Translations under genes and position numbers: made by a program
Part shown: positions 16,287 to 24,662 of the stretch, piece after piece
How the letters are laid out: each line of letters starts with the position of its first letter
Numbering within the stretch: position 1 is the stretch's first letter
DNA from: Zhihengliuella halotolerans
Lineage (GTDB): Bacteria > Actinomycetota > Actinomycetes > Actinomycetales > Micrococcaceae
Length of the DNA stretch: 64,000 nucleotides
NCBI RefSeq assembly: GCF_004217565.1
Contig: NZ_SHLA01000001.1
Location: 1-64,000, forward strand
Direction of reading: 5' to 3'
Notes under the pieces: generated by a model
Seen by the model: the letters and a program-made list of their open reading frames with translations, nothing else
Database searches by the model: none
What the model was told of the DNA's origin: nothing

Positions 16287-17453
16287 TCAGCTATGCAGCG
16301 CCCGCAGGACCTTGTAAAACTCGGCCTTGCCCTCGAGGCCGATGCCCGGCAGGTCTCCGGGGGTGACGCGGCTGTTGACCACGACGGCGTCGTCGGTGAA
16401 GCCGCCGGTGGGCTGGAACTCGCCCGGGTAGGACTCGTTGCCGCCGAGCTTGAGGGCGGCGGCGATGTGCAGCGAGAACTGGTGTCCGCCGTGCGGGACG
16501 CAACGTCGGGAGGACCACCCGTGCCGCGCCAGGATGTCCTGGATGCGTTTGTACTCGACCAGTCCGTAGCTGAGCGCGGGATCGACCTGAAGGTAGTCGC
16601 GGTCCGGTCGCATGCCGCCGTATCGAATCAGGTTCGTGGCGTCCTGTCTCGAGAACAGGTTCTCGCCCGTGGCGATGGGGTTCGCGTAGTGCTCGGAAAC
16701 CGTGGCGTTCAGCGCGTAATCCAAGGGGTCGCCGATCTCCTCGTACCAGAACAGGTTGTATTGCTCGATGGCCCGGCCGTACTCCAGGGCGGTCTGCAGG
16801 TCGAACTTTCCGTTGACATCCACGGCCAGGCGCGAGCCGTCGCCGTCGAGTACCTCGAGCACGGCCTCGATTCGACGGACGTCTTCGGCGAGGTCGGCGC
16901 CGCCGATCTTCATCTTGACCACGTTGTAGCCCTGGTCGAGGAATCCGCGCATCTCGGCCTGCAGGTCCTCCAGCGTTTTGCCGGGGGCGTAGTAGCCGCC
17001 CGCGGCGTAGACGAAGACGTCCTGATCCGGGTCGCCGTCACCGTAGTGGTCAGAGATCCACCGGTAGAGCGGAACACCGGCGATCTTCGCGGCGAGGTCA
17101 TGCAGGGCCATGTCGGCCACCCCGACGGCGACCGAGCGCTCGCCGTGGCCACCGGGCTTCTCGTTGGCCATCATGAGATCCCACGCGCGTTCCGGTGACA
17201 GCTGCCCGTCCTCTCCGAGGAGGTCCTCGGGTGGGGCATCGAGCAGGCGGGGCAGGATGCGCTCCTGCAGGATCGCCGTCGCGTTGTACCGGCCGTTGGA
17301 GTTGAAGCCGTAGCCGACCAGGGGCTTGCCATCGACGATCGTGTCGCTGACGAGGGCGATGATCGTGCAGTCCATCTTTGTGAAGTCGATGAAGGCGTTC
17401 CGGATCGAGGAACTGATGGGGATGGTGCCCACGTGGGCGGAAACGATTTTCAT
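16287..17453 (-). CDS. Enolase-superfamily dehydratase, D(-)-tartrate dehydratase-like
   Basis: 388 aa. The N-terminal capping domain starts MKIVSAHVGTIPISSSIRNA. Barrel catalytic residues: KMK at 180-182, metal ligands D212 (VDVNG), E238 (WYEEI) and E264 (ATGENLF), and the general acid/base H321 (VPHGGH). The K-x-K plus His arrangement is that of the mandelate-racemase subgroup; overall resemblance is to the D-tartrate dehydratase set as I remember it, so the substrate is probable rather than certain. The product would be oxaloacetate. SD AGGAGAG. Divergent from a GntR regulator and controlled by three shared operators. No transporter is adjacent. Confidence 0.8.
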   Translation of the reverse strand: MKIVSAHVGTIPISSSIRNAFIDFTKMDCTIIALVSDTIVDGKPLVGYGFNSNGRYNATAILQERILPRLLDAPPEDLLGEDGQLSPERAWDLMMANEKPGGHGERSVAVGVADMALHDLAAKIAGVPLYRWISDHYGDGDPDQDVFVYAAGGYYAPGKTLEDLQAEMRGFLDQGYNVVKMKIGGADLAEDVRRIEAVLEVLDGDGSRLAVDVNGKFDLQTALEYGRAIEQYNLFWYEEIGDPLDYALNATVSEHYANPIATGENLFSRQDATNLIRYGGMRPDRDYLQVDPALSYGLVEYKRIQDILARHGWSSRRCVPHGGHQFSLHIAAALKLGGNESYPGEFQPTGGFTDDAVVVNSRVTPGDLPGIGLEGKAEFYKVLRALHS

Positions 17454-17484
17454 CTTGACGTCTCTCCTATCTTCGTAACTTATT

Positions 17485-17494
17485 TCTTATAAGA
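17485..17494. promoter_or_regulatory. GntR operator copy 1
   Basis: Perfect palindrome TCTTATAAGA, 31 bp upstream of the dehydratase start. First of three identical copies in the intergenic region. Confidence 0.7.
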
Positions 17495-17547
17495 CTGACT
17501 GTCGCATGTTCCCCAGATGTGATCGGATATGGGGCAAGTGCGAAAAT

Positions 17548-17559
17548 ATCTTATAAGAT
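17548..17559. promoter_or_regulatory. GntR operator copy 2 (best palindrome)
   Basis: Perfect 12-bp palindrome ATCTTATAAGAT; its 10-bp core starts 64 bp after copy 1. The TTATAA-type core with flanking purines fits GntR/FadR-family sites. Confidence 0.75.
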
Positions 17560-17613
17560 GCGAGTTCAAGGCTAGCTTCGAGTGGCGGGGAGCACAAGGC
17601 CATCCGGTAAACT

Positions 17614-17623
17614 TCTTATAAGA
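17614..17623. promoter_or_regulatory. GntR operator copy 3
   Basis: Identical core TCTTATAAGA, 65 bp after copy 2 and 65 bp upstream of the gntR start. Likely mediates autoregulation. Confidence 0.7.
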
Positions 17624-17688
17624 TGTTGGCGACATTGACCACGAGGAGGCGGGGCGCGCAGTCCCGACCGGAGAAGGCGGAGCGACCA

Positions 17689-18390
17689 ATGAGCACGACG
17701 AACGTCTTTTCCAGCAAGGGCAGTCTGGCGTACAGCGAACTCCGCCAGCTGATCCTCTCAGGCGGCCTGGCCCCCGGCTCCCGCATCTCTCAGTACGAGC
17801 TGGCCGACGCCATGCAGATGAGCATCACGCCGCTGCGCGAGGCGATACGCCGACTCTCCAGCGAGGGGCTGATCGTGATGGACACGCACCGGGACTCTCG
17901 CGTGGCCGACATGAGCGCTTCCGAAGCTGCAGAGCTGTTGGAAGTCCGCCTCGCTCTGGAGCCCTCCGCGACGGCAATGGCCGCCCGGCACCGGACCACA
18001 GCGGACATCGGCGCGATGCGCGAGGCGGCCGGGAAGCTGTTGCCGGTGAACCGCGTCTGGGGAGAAGAGGCCATCACGGCGCACCGGGAATTCCATCGGG
18101 CTGTCTACGTCGCCTCCCACAACAGCATCATGATCAAGCTCCTCGACGACCTTTGGGACAAGTCGGACCGCTATCGCCGCATCGGGCTCGAACTCCCCTC
18201 GGGAGCCGAACCCCGAACCATCGACCTGAACCAGCATCACCAGATTCTGGAACTCGTCGCCGCTGGTGATGGTCCCGGCGCCGCGGCGCTCGCCAGGACC
18301 CACATCGCCGACAGCCTCACGGCCTCCGTGACCGGTGCCCTGGAAGAGCGGGAGAAGGCCGAGCTGGAAGCCCCGGCCAGCGCCGACTAA
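17689..18390 (+). CDS. GntR/FadR-family transcriptional regulator
   Basis: 233 aa. N-terminal winged HTH (about 10-75: ISQYELADAMQMSITPLREAIRRLSSEGL) and a C-terminal all-helical FCD domain with the metal-ligand pattern (D/H residues in HREFHRAVY and NQHHQIL, and a late His in ARTHIADS). FCD regulators bind carboxylates, which suits a tartrate-type inducer. The ATG is chosen for GGAGAAGG upstream. It most likely controls the divergent dehydratase and itself through the three TCTTATAAGA sites. Its last 74 bp overlap a convergent membrane-protein gene. Confidence 0.9.
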   Translation: MSTTNVFSSKGSLAYSELRQLILSGGLAPGSRISQYELADAMQMSITPLREAIRRLSSEGLIVMDTHRDSRVADMSASEAAELLEVRLALEPSATAMAARHRTTADIGAMREAAGKLLPVNRVWGEEAITAHREFHRAVYVASHNSIMIKLLDDLWDKSDRYRRIGLELPSGAEPRTIDLNQHHQILELVAAGDGPGAAALARTHIADSLTASVTGALEEREKAELEAPASAD

Positions 18391-18859
18391 CGGCCCCGCC
18401 CCGTGTGACGGCCGCGTGGGGCGACGAGTCCAGTGCCGGGGTGGGCTCCGTCGCCGCGCGGGTGAGCCGGCGCAGGCACGAGGCCGCCGATGCCGCAACC
18501 ACCAGTTCCAGCGGAACCACTGCCAGCATCATCAGCGATGACGACGACGCGGCGCCGGGGGAGACGCTGGCTGCATCCGCGAGGTGCCCCGCATGCCCGC
18601 CGCCGAGGCCCGGGAGCCCGAGCAGGAGCGCCGTGTGCGCCAGGGCCATGGCTGCGGACATCGCCAGCAGCACGGTCAGCTCCGTTCGGCAGCTCGACCG
18701 CGAGCGCGCCCGCCACAACCCGGCGGCGCACTTGACGCACAGGGCGGTCATGACGAGCAGCGCCGCTGAAAGCCAGAGCCCGTGGGTGCCCGCGTGCGCG
18801 GCGAGCACCCACGCGTGCAGGCCCGCCACTGCCGCGGCGAGTGCCGCCGTCGTTCGCAT
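18317..18859 (-). CDS. Small membrane protein linked to the amine oxidase; unknown function
   Basis: 180 aa. Starts 5 bp after the amine-oxidase stop, so it is the second gene of that operon. Four hydrophobic segments (about 5-23, 28-48, 61-82, 109-129). Unusual features are His and Cys in or near the membrane: H15, H22, H26, a C41-x-x-C44 pair, C57, H75, a loop with H89 and H92, and C128. The tail is Arg/Pro-rich and overlaps the end of the convergent gntR by 74 bp, so the exact C-terminus is less certain. Not recognised as a named family. Metal handling for the copper enzyme is one possibility, inferred only from these residues and the position. Confidence 0.6.
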   Translation of the reverse strand: MRTTAALAAAVAGLHAWVLAAHAGTHGLWLSAALLVMTALCVKCAAGLWRARSRSSCRTELTVLLAMSAAMALAHTALLLGLPGLGGGHAGHLADAASVSPGAASSSSLMMLAVVPLELVVAASAASCLRRLTRAATEPTPALDSSPHAAVTRGGAVSRRWPGLPARPSPALPGHRSRRP

Positions 18860-18864
18860 GATCG

Positions 18865-20805
18865 CTAGTGGCAGCCGGACTCGGTGTGGCAGGCGCCCGG
18901 GGTCGGGGCCGGCACGTCGAGGACCGGGGATCGGTCGAAGAAGCCGTCCGGGCGCAGCTTGAAGCCGGTGGTGTCGACGGGCATGATCGGCCAGTCCTCC
19001 ACGCGCGGGAAGTGCGTCAGGCCGAAGGTGTGCCAGAGGACCAGATCCTCCCCGTCGAGGTTGCGGTCCGCCTCGATCCAGGCCGGAAGCCCCGCGCCGC
19101 CGGGGTGCTGGTTGACGAAGTCGCCGGTCGGGTAGCGCTCGTCTTCGGCGTGCGGGGTCACCCACAGCGAGCTTGACGTGAACGCGGCGCGGCGGGCCAC
19201 CGAGGATTCGGGATCTGCGAGCAGGGTCGGGTTGCCTTCCGGCAGGAGCTTGTAGCCGACGGGGGCGCCGAGCCGGTTGCGCGTCTGCGCGCTCTGCACG
19301 ATCCAGGACCGCCCCGTCTCCATGCGGCTCTGGCGCACGGCCGCCTTCTCGCTGGCGAGCACGGTGTGTTTACGCGTGAACGCGTTGCCGCGCGGATTCG
19401 ACTCGCCCATCGGGACGCGCACGGCCTCCTCTTCGACGACGCGGGACGGGCCGTCGTCGAGCGCGAAGTCCAGCCGCGCGCCGAACAGGTGCTGGTGGAA
19501 GGGCGCGCCGAGGCCGGGGGCCATCTCGGAGCTGTACGGGTACGGTTCGCCGTCGGCGCCTGCCTCCGGCTGCGCGGACGTAAAGACGATGCCGGTGGCC
19601 TTCGCCTCGAACTCGATGGTCCCGTCGAGGTAGAGGTACCAGTAGAAGCCGTAGTCGTAGTTGCCGACGGTCGTGAAGAAGCTGATCACCAGACGGCGGT
19701 TGCGGCGGGTGTAGTCGATCCCGCTCCACAGGTCCGAGTGCTTCGCCAGGATGGAGGCGTCCTCCTCGTGCATGCAGATGCCGTTGTGGATCGTGCGGGC
19801 GTTGCCGAAATTGTCGGAGATGACCGGGGAGAGGTAGGTGATCTCGCCGAGGCAGTCGCAGCCGAGCTGCAGCGAGTTGGCGCATGAGCCGATGAGGTAT
19901 TCGCCGGTGTCGAAGTAGTTCTGCCAGTTCCGCACGGGGGAGGGGTCGCCGTACGGGACCACCATTTCCGCGATCGAGGCCCGGTTGAGGATCTTGCGGC
20001 GCCGGGTCTCGCCCTCGGGCGACTTGTCGTCGAACGCGATGTTGTGCAGGACGAGGCCTTCGCGCATGTCGAAGCCGATGTCGAGGCTCCAGCGCTCCCA
20101 CTCGACATGGTTGCCGCCCGTGACCTCGAACGAAGGCCCCTCCGGCTGGGTGATGCTGATGGGCTTCTGCGTCGTGCGCAGCTCGCCGGTCAGCGACGGG
20201 TCGGTGTAGTTTCCGTGCTCGGGGGGAACGGGCACGACGCCGAGGTCCAGGATGCGGGTGGCCTTCCGACTCGCCACGTCGACGTACGCGACGAGCCCGT
20301 CGATGGGGTGCGCCCAGGCGCTGTCGGTTTCGTGCTCCTGGTAGAACGCCAGCCCCCGCAGGACCCGCGTCCCGCGCTCTTCCGGGTAGTCGTAGAAGCC
20401 CGCCGAGAGCGGCGCGACGCGCACCTTCTCCAGCTCCAGACCGCGTTTGGCAATCGCCGCCTGCCACTGGGCGTCCTCGGCGAGGACCTCCTCCACGGCC
20501 GCGAACTCGGCTTCCATGACCGGCAGCTCACCGGTGGCCATGGTGTCCAGTGCGACGACGGACTCCACCGCCCGGGTGCTCGCGTTCACCGTCGCGTCGA
20601 TCGGAGCCCCGCCGGCGGTGTCGAGGGCGAAGACTCGGAAGCGACGGTCCGCGTGAGCGCCGGATGCGGTGCCGCGCGGCGGGTCTAGCAGGCCCAGGTA
20701 GGCGATCCGCGAGGTCTCGGGCAGGTGGCCGGCTTCGGCCAGAAGCGCGGTGACGGTCTTGACCTCGTCCGTGGTCGGCAGCGAGTAGGCGGTCGGCTGG
20801 TTCAT
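18865..20805 (-). CDS. Primary-amine (copper/topaquinone) oxidase
   Basis: 646 aa, close to the Arthrobacter phenylethylamine/tyramine oxidases. The topaquinone precursor is Y383 in GNYDYGF, the catalytic base D299 in YFDTGEYL, and the copper ligands are H437 and H439 (FHQHL) plus a third His in the C-terminal part ([10 protein letters not shown] region). The spacing of D299 and Y383 is the same as in the A. globiformis enzyme as I recall it. It oxidises primary aromatic amines to aldehydes with release of ammonia and peroxide. No signal peptide, so it is probably cytoplasmic as in Arthrobacter. An aldehyde dehydrogenase and a FeaR-like regulator lie on the other strand. Confidence 0.93.
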   Translation of the reverse strand: MNQPTAYSLPTTDEVKTVTALLAEAGHLPETSRIAYLGLLDPPRGTASGAHADRRFRVFALDTAGGAPIDATVNASTRAVESVVALDTMATGELPVMEAEFAAVEEVLAEDAQWQAAIAKRGLELEKVRVAPLSAGFYDYPEERGTRVLRGLAFYQEHETDSAWAHPIDGLVAYVDVASRKATRILDLGVVPVPPEHGNYTDPSLTGELRTTQKPISITQPEGPSFEVTGGNHVEWERWSLDIGFDMREGLVLHNIAFDDKSPEGETRRRKILNRASIAEMVVPYGDPSPVRNWQNYFDTGEYLIGSCANSLQLGCDCLGEITYLSPVISDNFGNARTIHNGICMHEEDASILAKHSDLWSGIDYTRRNRRLVISFFTTVGNYDYGFYWYLYLDGTIEFEAKATGIVFTSAQPEAGADGEPYPYSSEMAPGLGAPFHQHLFGARLDFALDDGPSRVVEEEAVRVPMGESNPRGNAFTRKHTVLASEKAAVRQSRMETGRSWIVQSAQTRNRLGAPVGYKLLPEGNPTLLADPESSVARRAAFTSSSLWVTPHAEDERYPTGDFVNQHPGGAGLPAWIEADRNLDGEDLVLWHTFGLTHFPRVEDWPIMPVDTTGFKLRPDGFFDRSPVLDVPAPTPGACHTESGCH

Positions 20806-20861
20806 GGGGTCCTCGAGGCTTTCGTGGGTCGACGGGGCGCTGTGAGGCGCCCCACTTTATT

Positions 20862-20879
20862 TTCTCTTAACGTAGAGAA
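20862..20879. promoter_or_regulatory. Candidate operator between amine oxidase and TetR
   Basis: TTCTCT-TAACGT-AGAGAA, perfect 6-bp arms in an AT-rich patch that stands out from the GC-rich surroundings. It lies 57 bp upstream of the oxidase start and 110 bp upstream of the divergent tetR. A second hairpin (20834-20840 with 20847-20853) is in the oxidase leader. Confidence 0.5.
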
Positions 20880-20988
20880 TAAGCTGATCGTGAGCTGTCC
20901 CACAAGGGGGTGGCGCATAAAGATTTAGTGGCGTCTGCCGTCACACCCCTCACCGCGGCCGCTACCGCGAATCGAATAGGATGGCGCC

Positions 20989-21579
20989 ATGCCGAAGATC
21001 GTCGACCACGACGCCCGCCGCGAGGAGATCGCCCGGGCGGCCTGCCGCGTCGTGGCCAGGAGTGGGCTCGAGGGTCTGACGCTGCGCGACGTCGCCGCCG
21101 AGATCGGCTTTGCCAACGGCGCGCTCAAGCCGTACTTCCCGACGAAGGCGGCGCTTTCCCAGGCCGCGTTCTCGCGCGTCTTCCGGCAGACCGAGCGGCG
21201 CATCACCGAAGCGACCCGCGGAAAACGGGCGACCGCAGCGCTGCGGGCCTTTGCTCTCGAGGTGCTCCCGCTGGACGACAACCGGCTCGACGAGGCCCGC
21301 GTGGTCCTGCCGTTCTGGCAGCTCGCGGTCCACGATCCGCGCCAGGCCGAGGTCAACGACCAGGCCATGCTGTCGTGGCGATCCTCGATGCGCCGCTGGC
21401 TCGCCGAGGGTGTCGACGACGGCGAGATCCGTTCGGACCTCGACCCCGCTGCCGCCGTCGAATCGCTGCTCAATTTCCTGCTCGGCGCGCAAGGCGCCGG
21501 CGTGATCGACGCCGAGTACAACGGCCCACGTCAGCTGCGAGACCAGCTCGAGGTGCAGCTGCGCGGCTTCCGCCCCTGA
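20989..21579 (+). CDS. TetR-family regulator (BetI-like)
   Basis: 196 aa. HTH: GLTLRDVAAEIGFANGALKPYFPTKAAL; effector domain with ARVVLPFWQLAVHD and a C-terminal LLNFLLGAQGAG stretch as in BetI-like proteins. Divergent from the copper amine oxidase with an AT-rich dyad between them, so it is the likely regulator of the oxidase operon and responds to an amine or its aldehyde. It is a paralogue of the regulator at 15650. Confidence 0.88.
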   Translation: MPKIVDHDARREEIARAACRVVARSGLEGLTLRDVAAEIGFANGALKPYFPTKAALSQAAFSRVFRQTERRITEATRGKRATAALRAFALEVLPLDDNRLDEARVVLPFWQLAVHDPRQAEVNDQAMLSWRSSMRRWLAEGVDDGEIRSDLDPAAAVESLLNFLLGAQGAGVIDAEYNGPRQLRDQLEVQLRGFRP

Positions 21580-21583
21580 AGGG

Positions 21584-21606
21584 CACTGGCGGGTGCGGCG
21601 CCAGTG
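21584..21606 (+). terminator. Hairpin after tetR
   Basis: Perfect 8-bp stem CACTGGCG/CGCCAGTG with a 7-nt loop, 5 bp after the stop; no U-tract. Separates tetR from the AraC gene. Confidence 0.5.
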
Positions 21607-21708
21607 ACCGGCCGCGTGACATTCTCCGCCGTTGGGCCTACATTGGGGCCAACCGGCCGGGGCGCGTGAACCACATCACCACCCGCGCCCGCCGCCTGAG
21701 GAAGTGTC

Positions 21709-22641
21709 ATGTATCAAGTCAAGTACGCCGACGACTTCGCTTCGTGGAAGCAGGTCGTCTCCAGCTCGTTCGTCCCGCTCGACGCGAAGGCCGTGAACTC
21801 CCGGCCGTTCACCGGCCAGGTCGGCGGCGGTACCGTGTTCGACGTCGGGCTCATGCGGGTCACCGCCTCCGCCCACGAGGTCGTGCGCACCGAGAACCTC
21901 ATCGCCCGCACCGAGGGGGCGTTCTACAAGCTCGGCGTGCAGATGTCCGGCCACGGCATCCTCGCCCAAGACGGCCGCGAGGCGATCCTGCGCCCCGGCG
22001 AGCTGGCGATCTACGATACCCAGCGCCCCTATTCCCTCGCGTTCGAGGAGGATTTCTCGACGCTGGTGATGATGTTCCCGCAGCAGATGCTGGGACTCTC
22101 ACCCGAGGACGTGTCCGAACTGACCGCCGTGAGCATGGGCGCCGACCAGCGGCTCGGGCGTGCGGTGCTGCCGTTCCTGCGCGAGATCGCGGACCTGCTG
22201 CCGACGATCGACGGGCCCATCGGACACCGCCTCGCGATGAACACGGTCGACCTGCTGGCCACGCTCCTGGCTGACGAGATCGGACAGCGCGCGCCGACCG
22301 GCGACCTGGATCGGGCGCGCCAGTTGCGCCGCATCCAGCACTTCATCGACGCCCAGCTCGCCGATTCGACGCTCTCCCCGGGCGACATCGCCGCCGCGCA
22401 CTTCATGTCCACGCGCAGTCTGCACAAGCTCTTCTCCGATTCCGGGCACACCGTGGCCGGGTGGATTCGGGAACGCCGGCTCGAGAACTGCCGCCGGGAC
22501 TTGAGCGACCCCCTGCAGTCCCACGCTCCGGTCGGCGCGATCGGCGCCCGCTGGGGGCTGCCGGACGCCGCCCACTTCAGCCGCGCCTTCCGTTCCGCCT
22601 ACGGCTGCTCGCCGGCGCAGTACCGCCGCGGCGACCGGTAG
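21709..22641 (+). CDS. AraC-family regulator, FeaR-like
   Basis: 310 aa. The N-terminal half is a cupin-like AraC-binding domain (about 40-180, with PGELAIYDTQRPYSLAF), the C-terminal half a double HTH (about 210-310: LSPGDIAAAHFMSTRSLHKLFSDSG and AIGARWGLPDAAHFSRAFR). This is the architecture of FeaR, the activator of phenylethylamine oxidase and phenylacetaldehyde dehydrogenase in E. coli. The position, between a copper amine oxidase and an aldehyde dehydrogenase, fits that role. SD GAGGAAG. The aldehyde dehydrogenase starts 98 bp downstream. Confidence 0.85.
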   Translation: MYQVKYADDFASWKQVVSSSFVPLDAKAVNSRPFTGQVGGGTVFDVGLMRVTASAHEVVRTENLIARTEGAFYKLGVQMSGHGILAQDGREAILRPGELAIYDTQRPYSLAFEEDFSTLVMMFPQQMLGLSPEDVSELTAVSMGADQRLGRAVLPFLREIADLLPTIDGPIGHRLAMNTVDLLATLLADEIGQRAPTGDLDRARQLRRIQHFIDAQLADSTLSPGDIAAAHFMSTRSLHKLFSDSGHTVAGWIRERRLENCRRDLSDPLQSHAPVGAIGARWGLPDAAHFSRAFRSAYGCSPAQYRRGDR

Positions 22642-22739
22642 CGCAGATTGGCAATAGTCCCGCGCGCAGGGACAAGGCGGACGCGGCGGGGGCCGGCAGG
22701 ATGGAGGCAGCACACGTCACACACGACAAAGGAGTTGTC

Positions 22740-24167
22740 ATGACCGTAGAGACCGCAACGTTCGCCACGGCAGCCGATCTGCTCGACGCCGTCCAGCCGG
22801 CCACCGGCGGCCGCGAGATGCTGGACCCGGCGACCGGGGCCGTCGTCGGGCGGGCCCCCGAGCACACGGCCGCCGATCTCGAAGCGGCCATCGCCGCCGC
22901 CCGCGCCGCGCAGCCCGCCTGGGGCGCACTCACCCACGCCGAGCGCGGTGCGGCCATGAACTCCGCCGCAGACGCCATCGAGGCCAACGCCGAGGCCCTC
23001 GCCGAGCTGCTCTCACGCGAGCAGGGCAAGCCGCTCAACGGCCCCAACGCCCGTTTCGAAGTCGGGGCCTGCTCCGCTTGGCTGCGTGCTACCGCGTCTT
23101 TTGAACTCGAGCCCGAGGTCCTGTTCGACGACGAGGGCGGCCGGGCGGAGCTGCACTACCGCCCGCTCGGGGTCGTCGGCGCGATCGGTCCGTGGAACTG
23201 GCCGATGATGATCGCCGTCTGGCAGATCGCCCCGTCCCTGCGCATGGGCAACACCGTCGTCGTCAAGCCGTCCGGAAACACGCCGCTGTCCGTGCTCGCG
23301 CTCGCGCACGTGATGAACACCGCGCTGCCGGCCGACCTGCTGCACGTCGTCGCCGGCCGCCGCGACGTCGGGGCTCTGCTCGTCGAACACCCGGACATCG
23401 CCAAGATCATGTTCACCGGCTCCACGGGCGCCGGCCAGAAGATCATCAAGGACTCGGCCGACACGGTCAAGCGCCTGACCATGGAGCTCGGCGGCAACGA
23501 CGCCGGCATCGTGCTCCCCGACGTCGACGCGCAGGCCATCGCCCAGGACCTTTTCTGGGGGGCCTTCATCAACACCGGCCAGACGTGCGCGGCGCTCAAG
23601 CGCCTCTACGTGCACGAGGACGTGTACGACGACGTCTGCGCGGCGCTCGTCGAGGTCGCGCGCAACGTGCCCATGGGGGTGGGCCTGGATGAGAACAACG
23701 TGCTCGGCCCGCTGCAGAACAAGTCCCAGTACGACATCGTGGCGAATCTGGTCCAGGCGGCCAAGGACTCGGGGGCCCGCGTGTTGATCGGCGGCGATCC
23801 CGACGAGTCGGCGCCCGGCTACTTCTACCCGACGACCCTCGTGGCCGACATCGACAATGACAACCCGCTCGTCGCCGAGGAGCAGTTCGGCCCCGCCCTG
23901 CCGATCATCAAGTACTCGAACCTGGACGCGGTCATCGAGCAGGCGAACGCGCTCGATGTCGGGCTCGGCGGCTCCGTCTGGAGCGCGGACCGCGACCGCG
24001 CCATCGAGGTCGCGTCCCGCATCCAGTCGGGCACCGTCTGGATCAACAAGCACGGCGCCGTGGACCCCCGCATGCCGTTCGGAGGGATGAAGCAGTCGGG
24101 CTTCGGCCTCGAGTTCGGCGTCGAGGGCCTCAAGCACCTCGGCGCGCCGCAGGTCATCAACTACTGA
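22740..24167 (+). CDS. NAD(P)-dependent aldehyde dehydrogenase
   Basis: 475 aa ALDH superfamily. Rossmann motif FTGSTGAGQ, general base Glu in MELGGND, nucleophile Cys in NTGQTCAALKR near residue 285, and the late EEQFGPALPI motif. SD AAAGGAG six bases before the ATG. In this context the likely substrate is the aldehyde formed by the amine oxidase (for example phenylacetaldehyde or 4-hydroxyphenylacetaldehyde), by analogy with FeaB; the sequence itself does not fix the substrate. Confidence 0.93.
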   Translation: MTVETATFATAADLLDAVQPATGGREMLDPATGAVVGRAPEHTAADLEAAIAAARAAQPAWGALTHAERGAAMNSAADAIEANAEALAELLSREQGKPLNGPNARFEVGACSAWLRATASFELEPEVLFDDEGGRAELHYRPLGVVGAIGPWNWPMMIAVWQIAPSLRMGNTVVVKPSGNTPLSVLALAHVMNTALPADLLHVVAGRRDVGALLVEHPDIAKIMFTGSTGAGQKIIKDSADTVKRLTMELGGNDAGIVLPDVDAQAIAQDLFWGAFINTGQTCAALKRLYVHEDVYDDVCAALVEVARNVPMGVGLDENNVLGPLQNKSQYDIVANLVQAAKDSGARVLIGGDPDESAPGYFYPTTLVADIDNDNPLVAEEQFGPALPIIKYSNLDAVIEQANALDVGLGGSVWSADRDRAIEVASRIQSGTVWINKHGAVDPRMPFGGMKQSGFGLEFGVEGLKHLGAPQVINY

Positions 24168-24201
24168 CCCGGGCATGGGGTGCCGCGCATAGGATGCCTT
24201 C

Positions 24202-24621
24202 ATGGCTTTCACCGACATCCCGATCGCTCTGCGCTGGTCCGACCAGGACGCCAACGGGCACCTCAACAACGCCCGGATCGTCACCCTGATGGAGGAGTCC
24301 CGCGTGCGCTGGATGCGCGGGCTCGAGGGGCTTGCCGCGTTCCGCGGCTTGGGCGGCGCCGTCGTCGCGTCTCTGACGGTCGACTACGTGGCGCAGGGCG
24401 AGTACGTGCCGGAGATGGTGGTCCGCCTCGGCATCGAGCGCATCGGGAGCAAGTCGTTCACGATCCGCCACGTCGGCCTGCAGGACGGGAGAACGGTGTT
24501 CGACGGGAGCACGGTGATCGTGCCGCTCGCGGCCGATCGCACGACCTCGCGGTCGCTGACCGGTGCCGAGCGCGAGTCTCTCGCCGCACACGAGGTGCCG
24601 GCCCGTCGTCGTCCGAGTTAA
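24202..24621 (+). CDS. Acyl-CoA thioesterase, 4-hydroxybenzoyl-CoA thioesterase type (hotdog fold)
   Basis: 139 aa. The catalytic motif DQDANGHLNNARIVTLMEE (Asp near residue 15) and the VDYVAQGEY strand are those of YbgC/4HBT hotdog enzymes. It follows the aldehyde dehydrogenase by 34 bp and could release a phenylacetyl-type CoA ester, or act in unrelated acyl-CoA clean-up. Confidence 0.87.
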   Translation: MAFTDIPIALRWSDQDANGHLNNARIVTLMEESRVRWMRGLEGLAAFRGLGGAVVASLTVDYVAQGEYVPEMVVRLGIERIGSKSFTIRHVGLQDGRTVFDGSTVIVPLAADRTTSRSLTGAERESLAAHEVPARRRPS

Positions 24622-24662
24622 TCCCGCGAGCGCGTGCTGTGCGCGAGGGGTATTCTTTGCGC

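Noticed and set aside
18405-18962. Plus-strand frame opposite the small membrane protein
   Set aside because: Low-complexity Ala/Ser/Arg composition, no SD; the minus frame has membrane segments and follows the oxidase stop by 5 bp.
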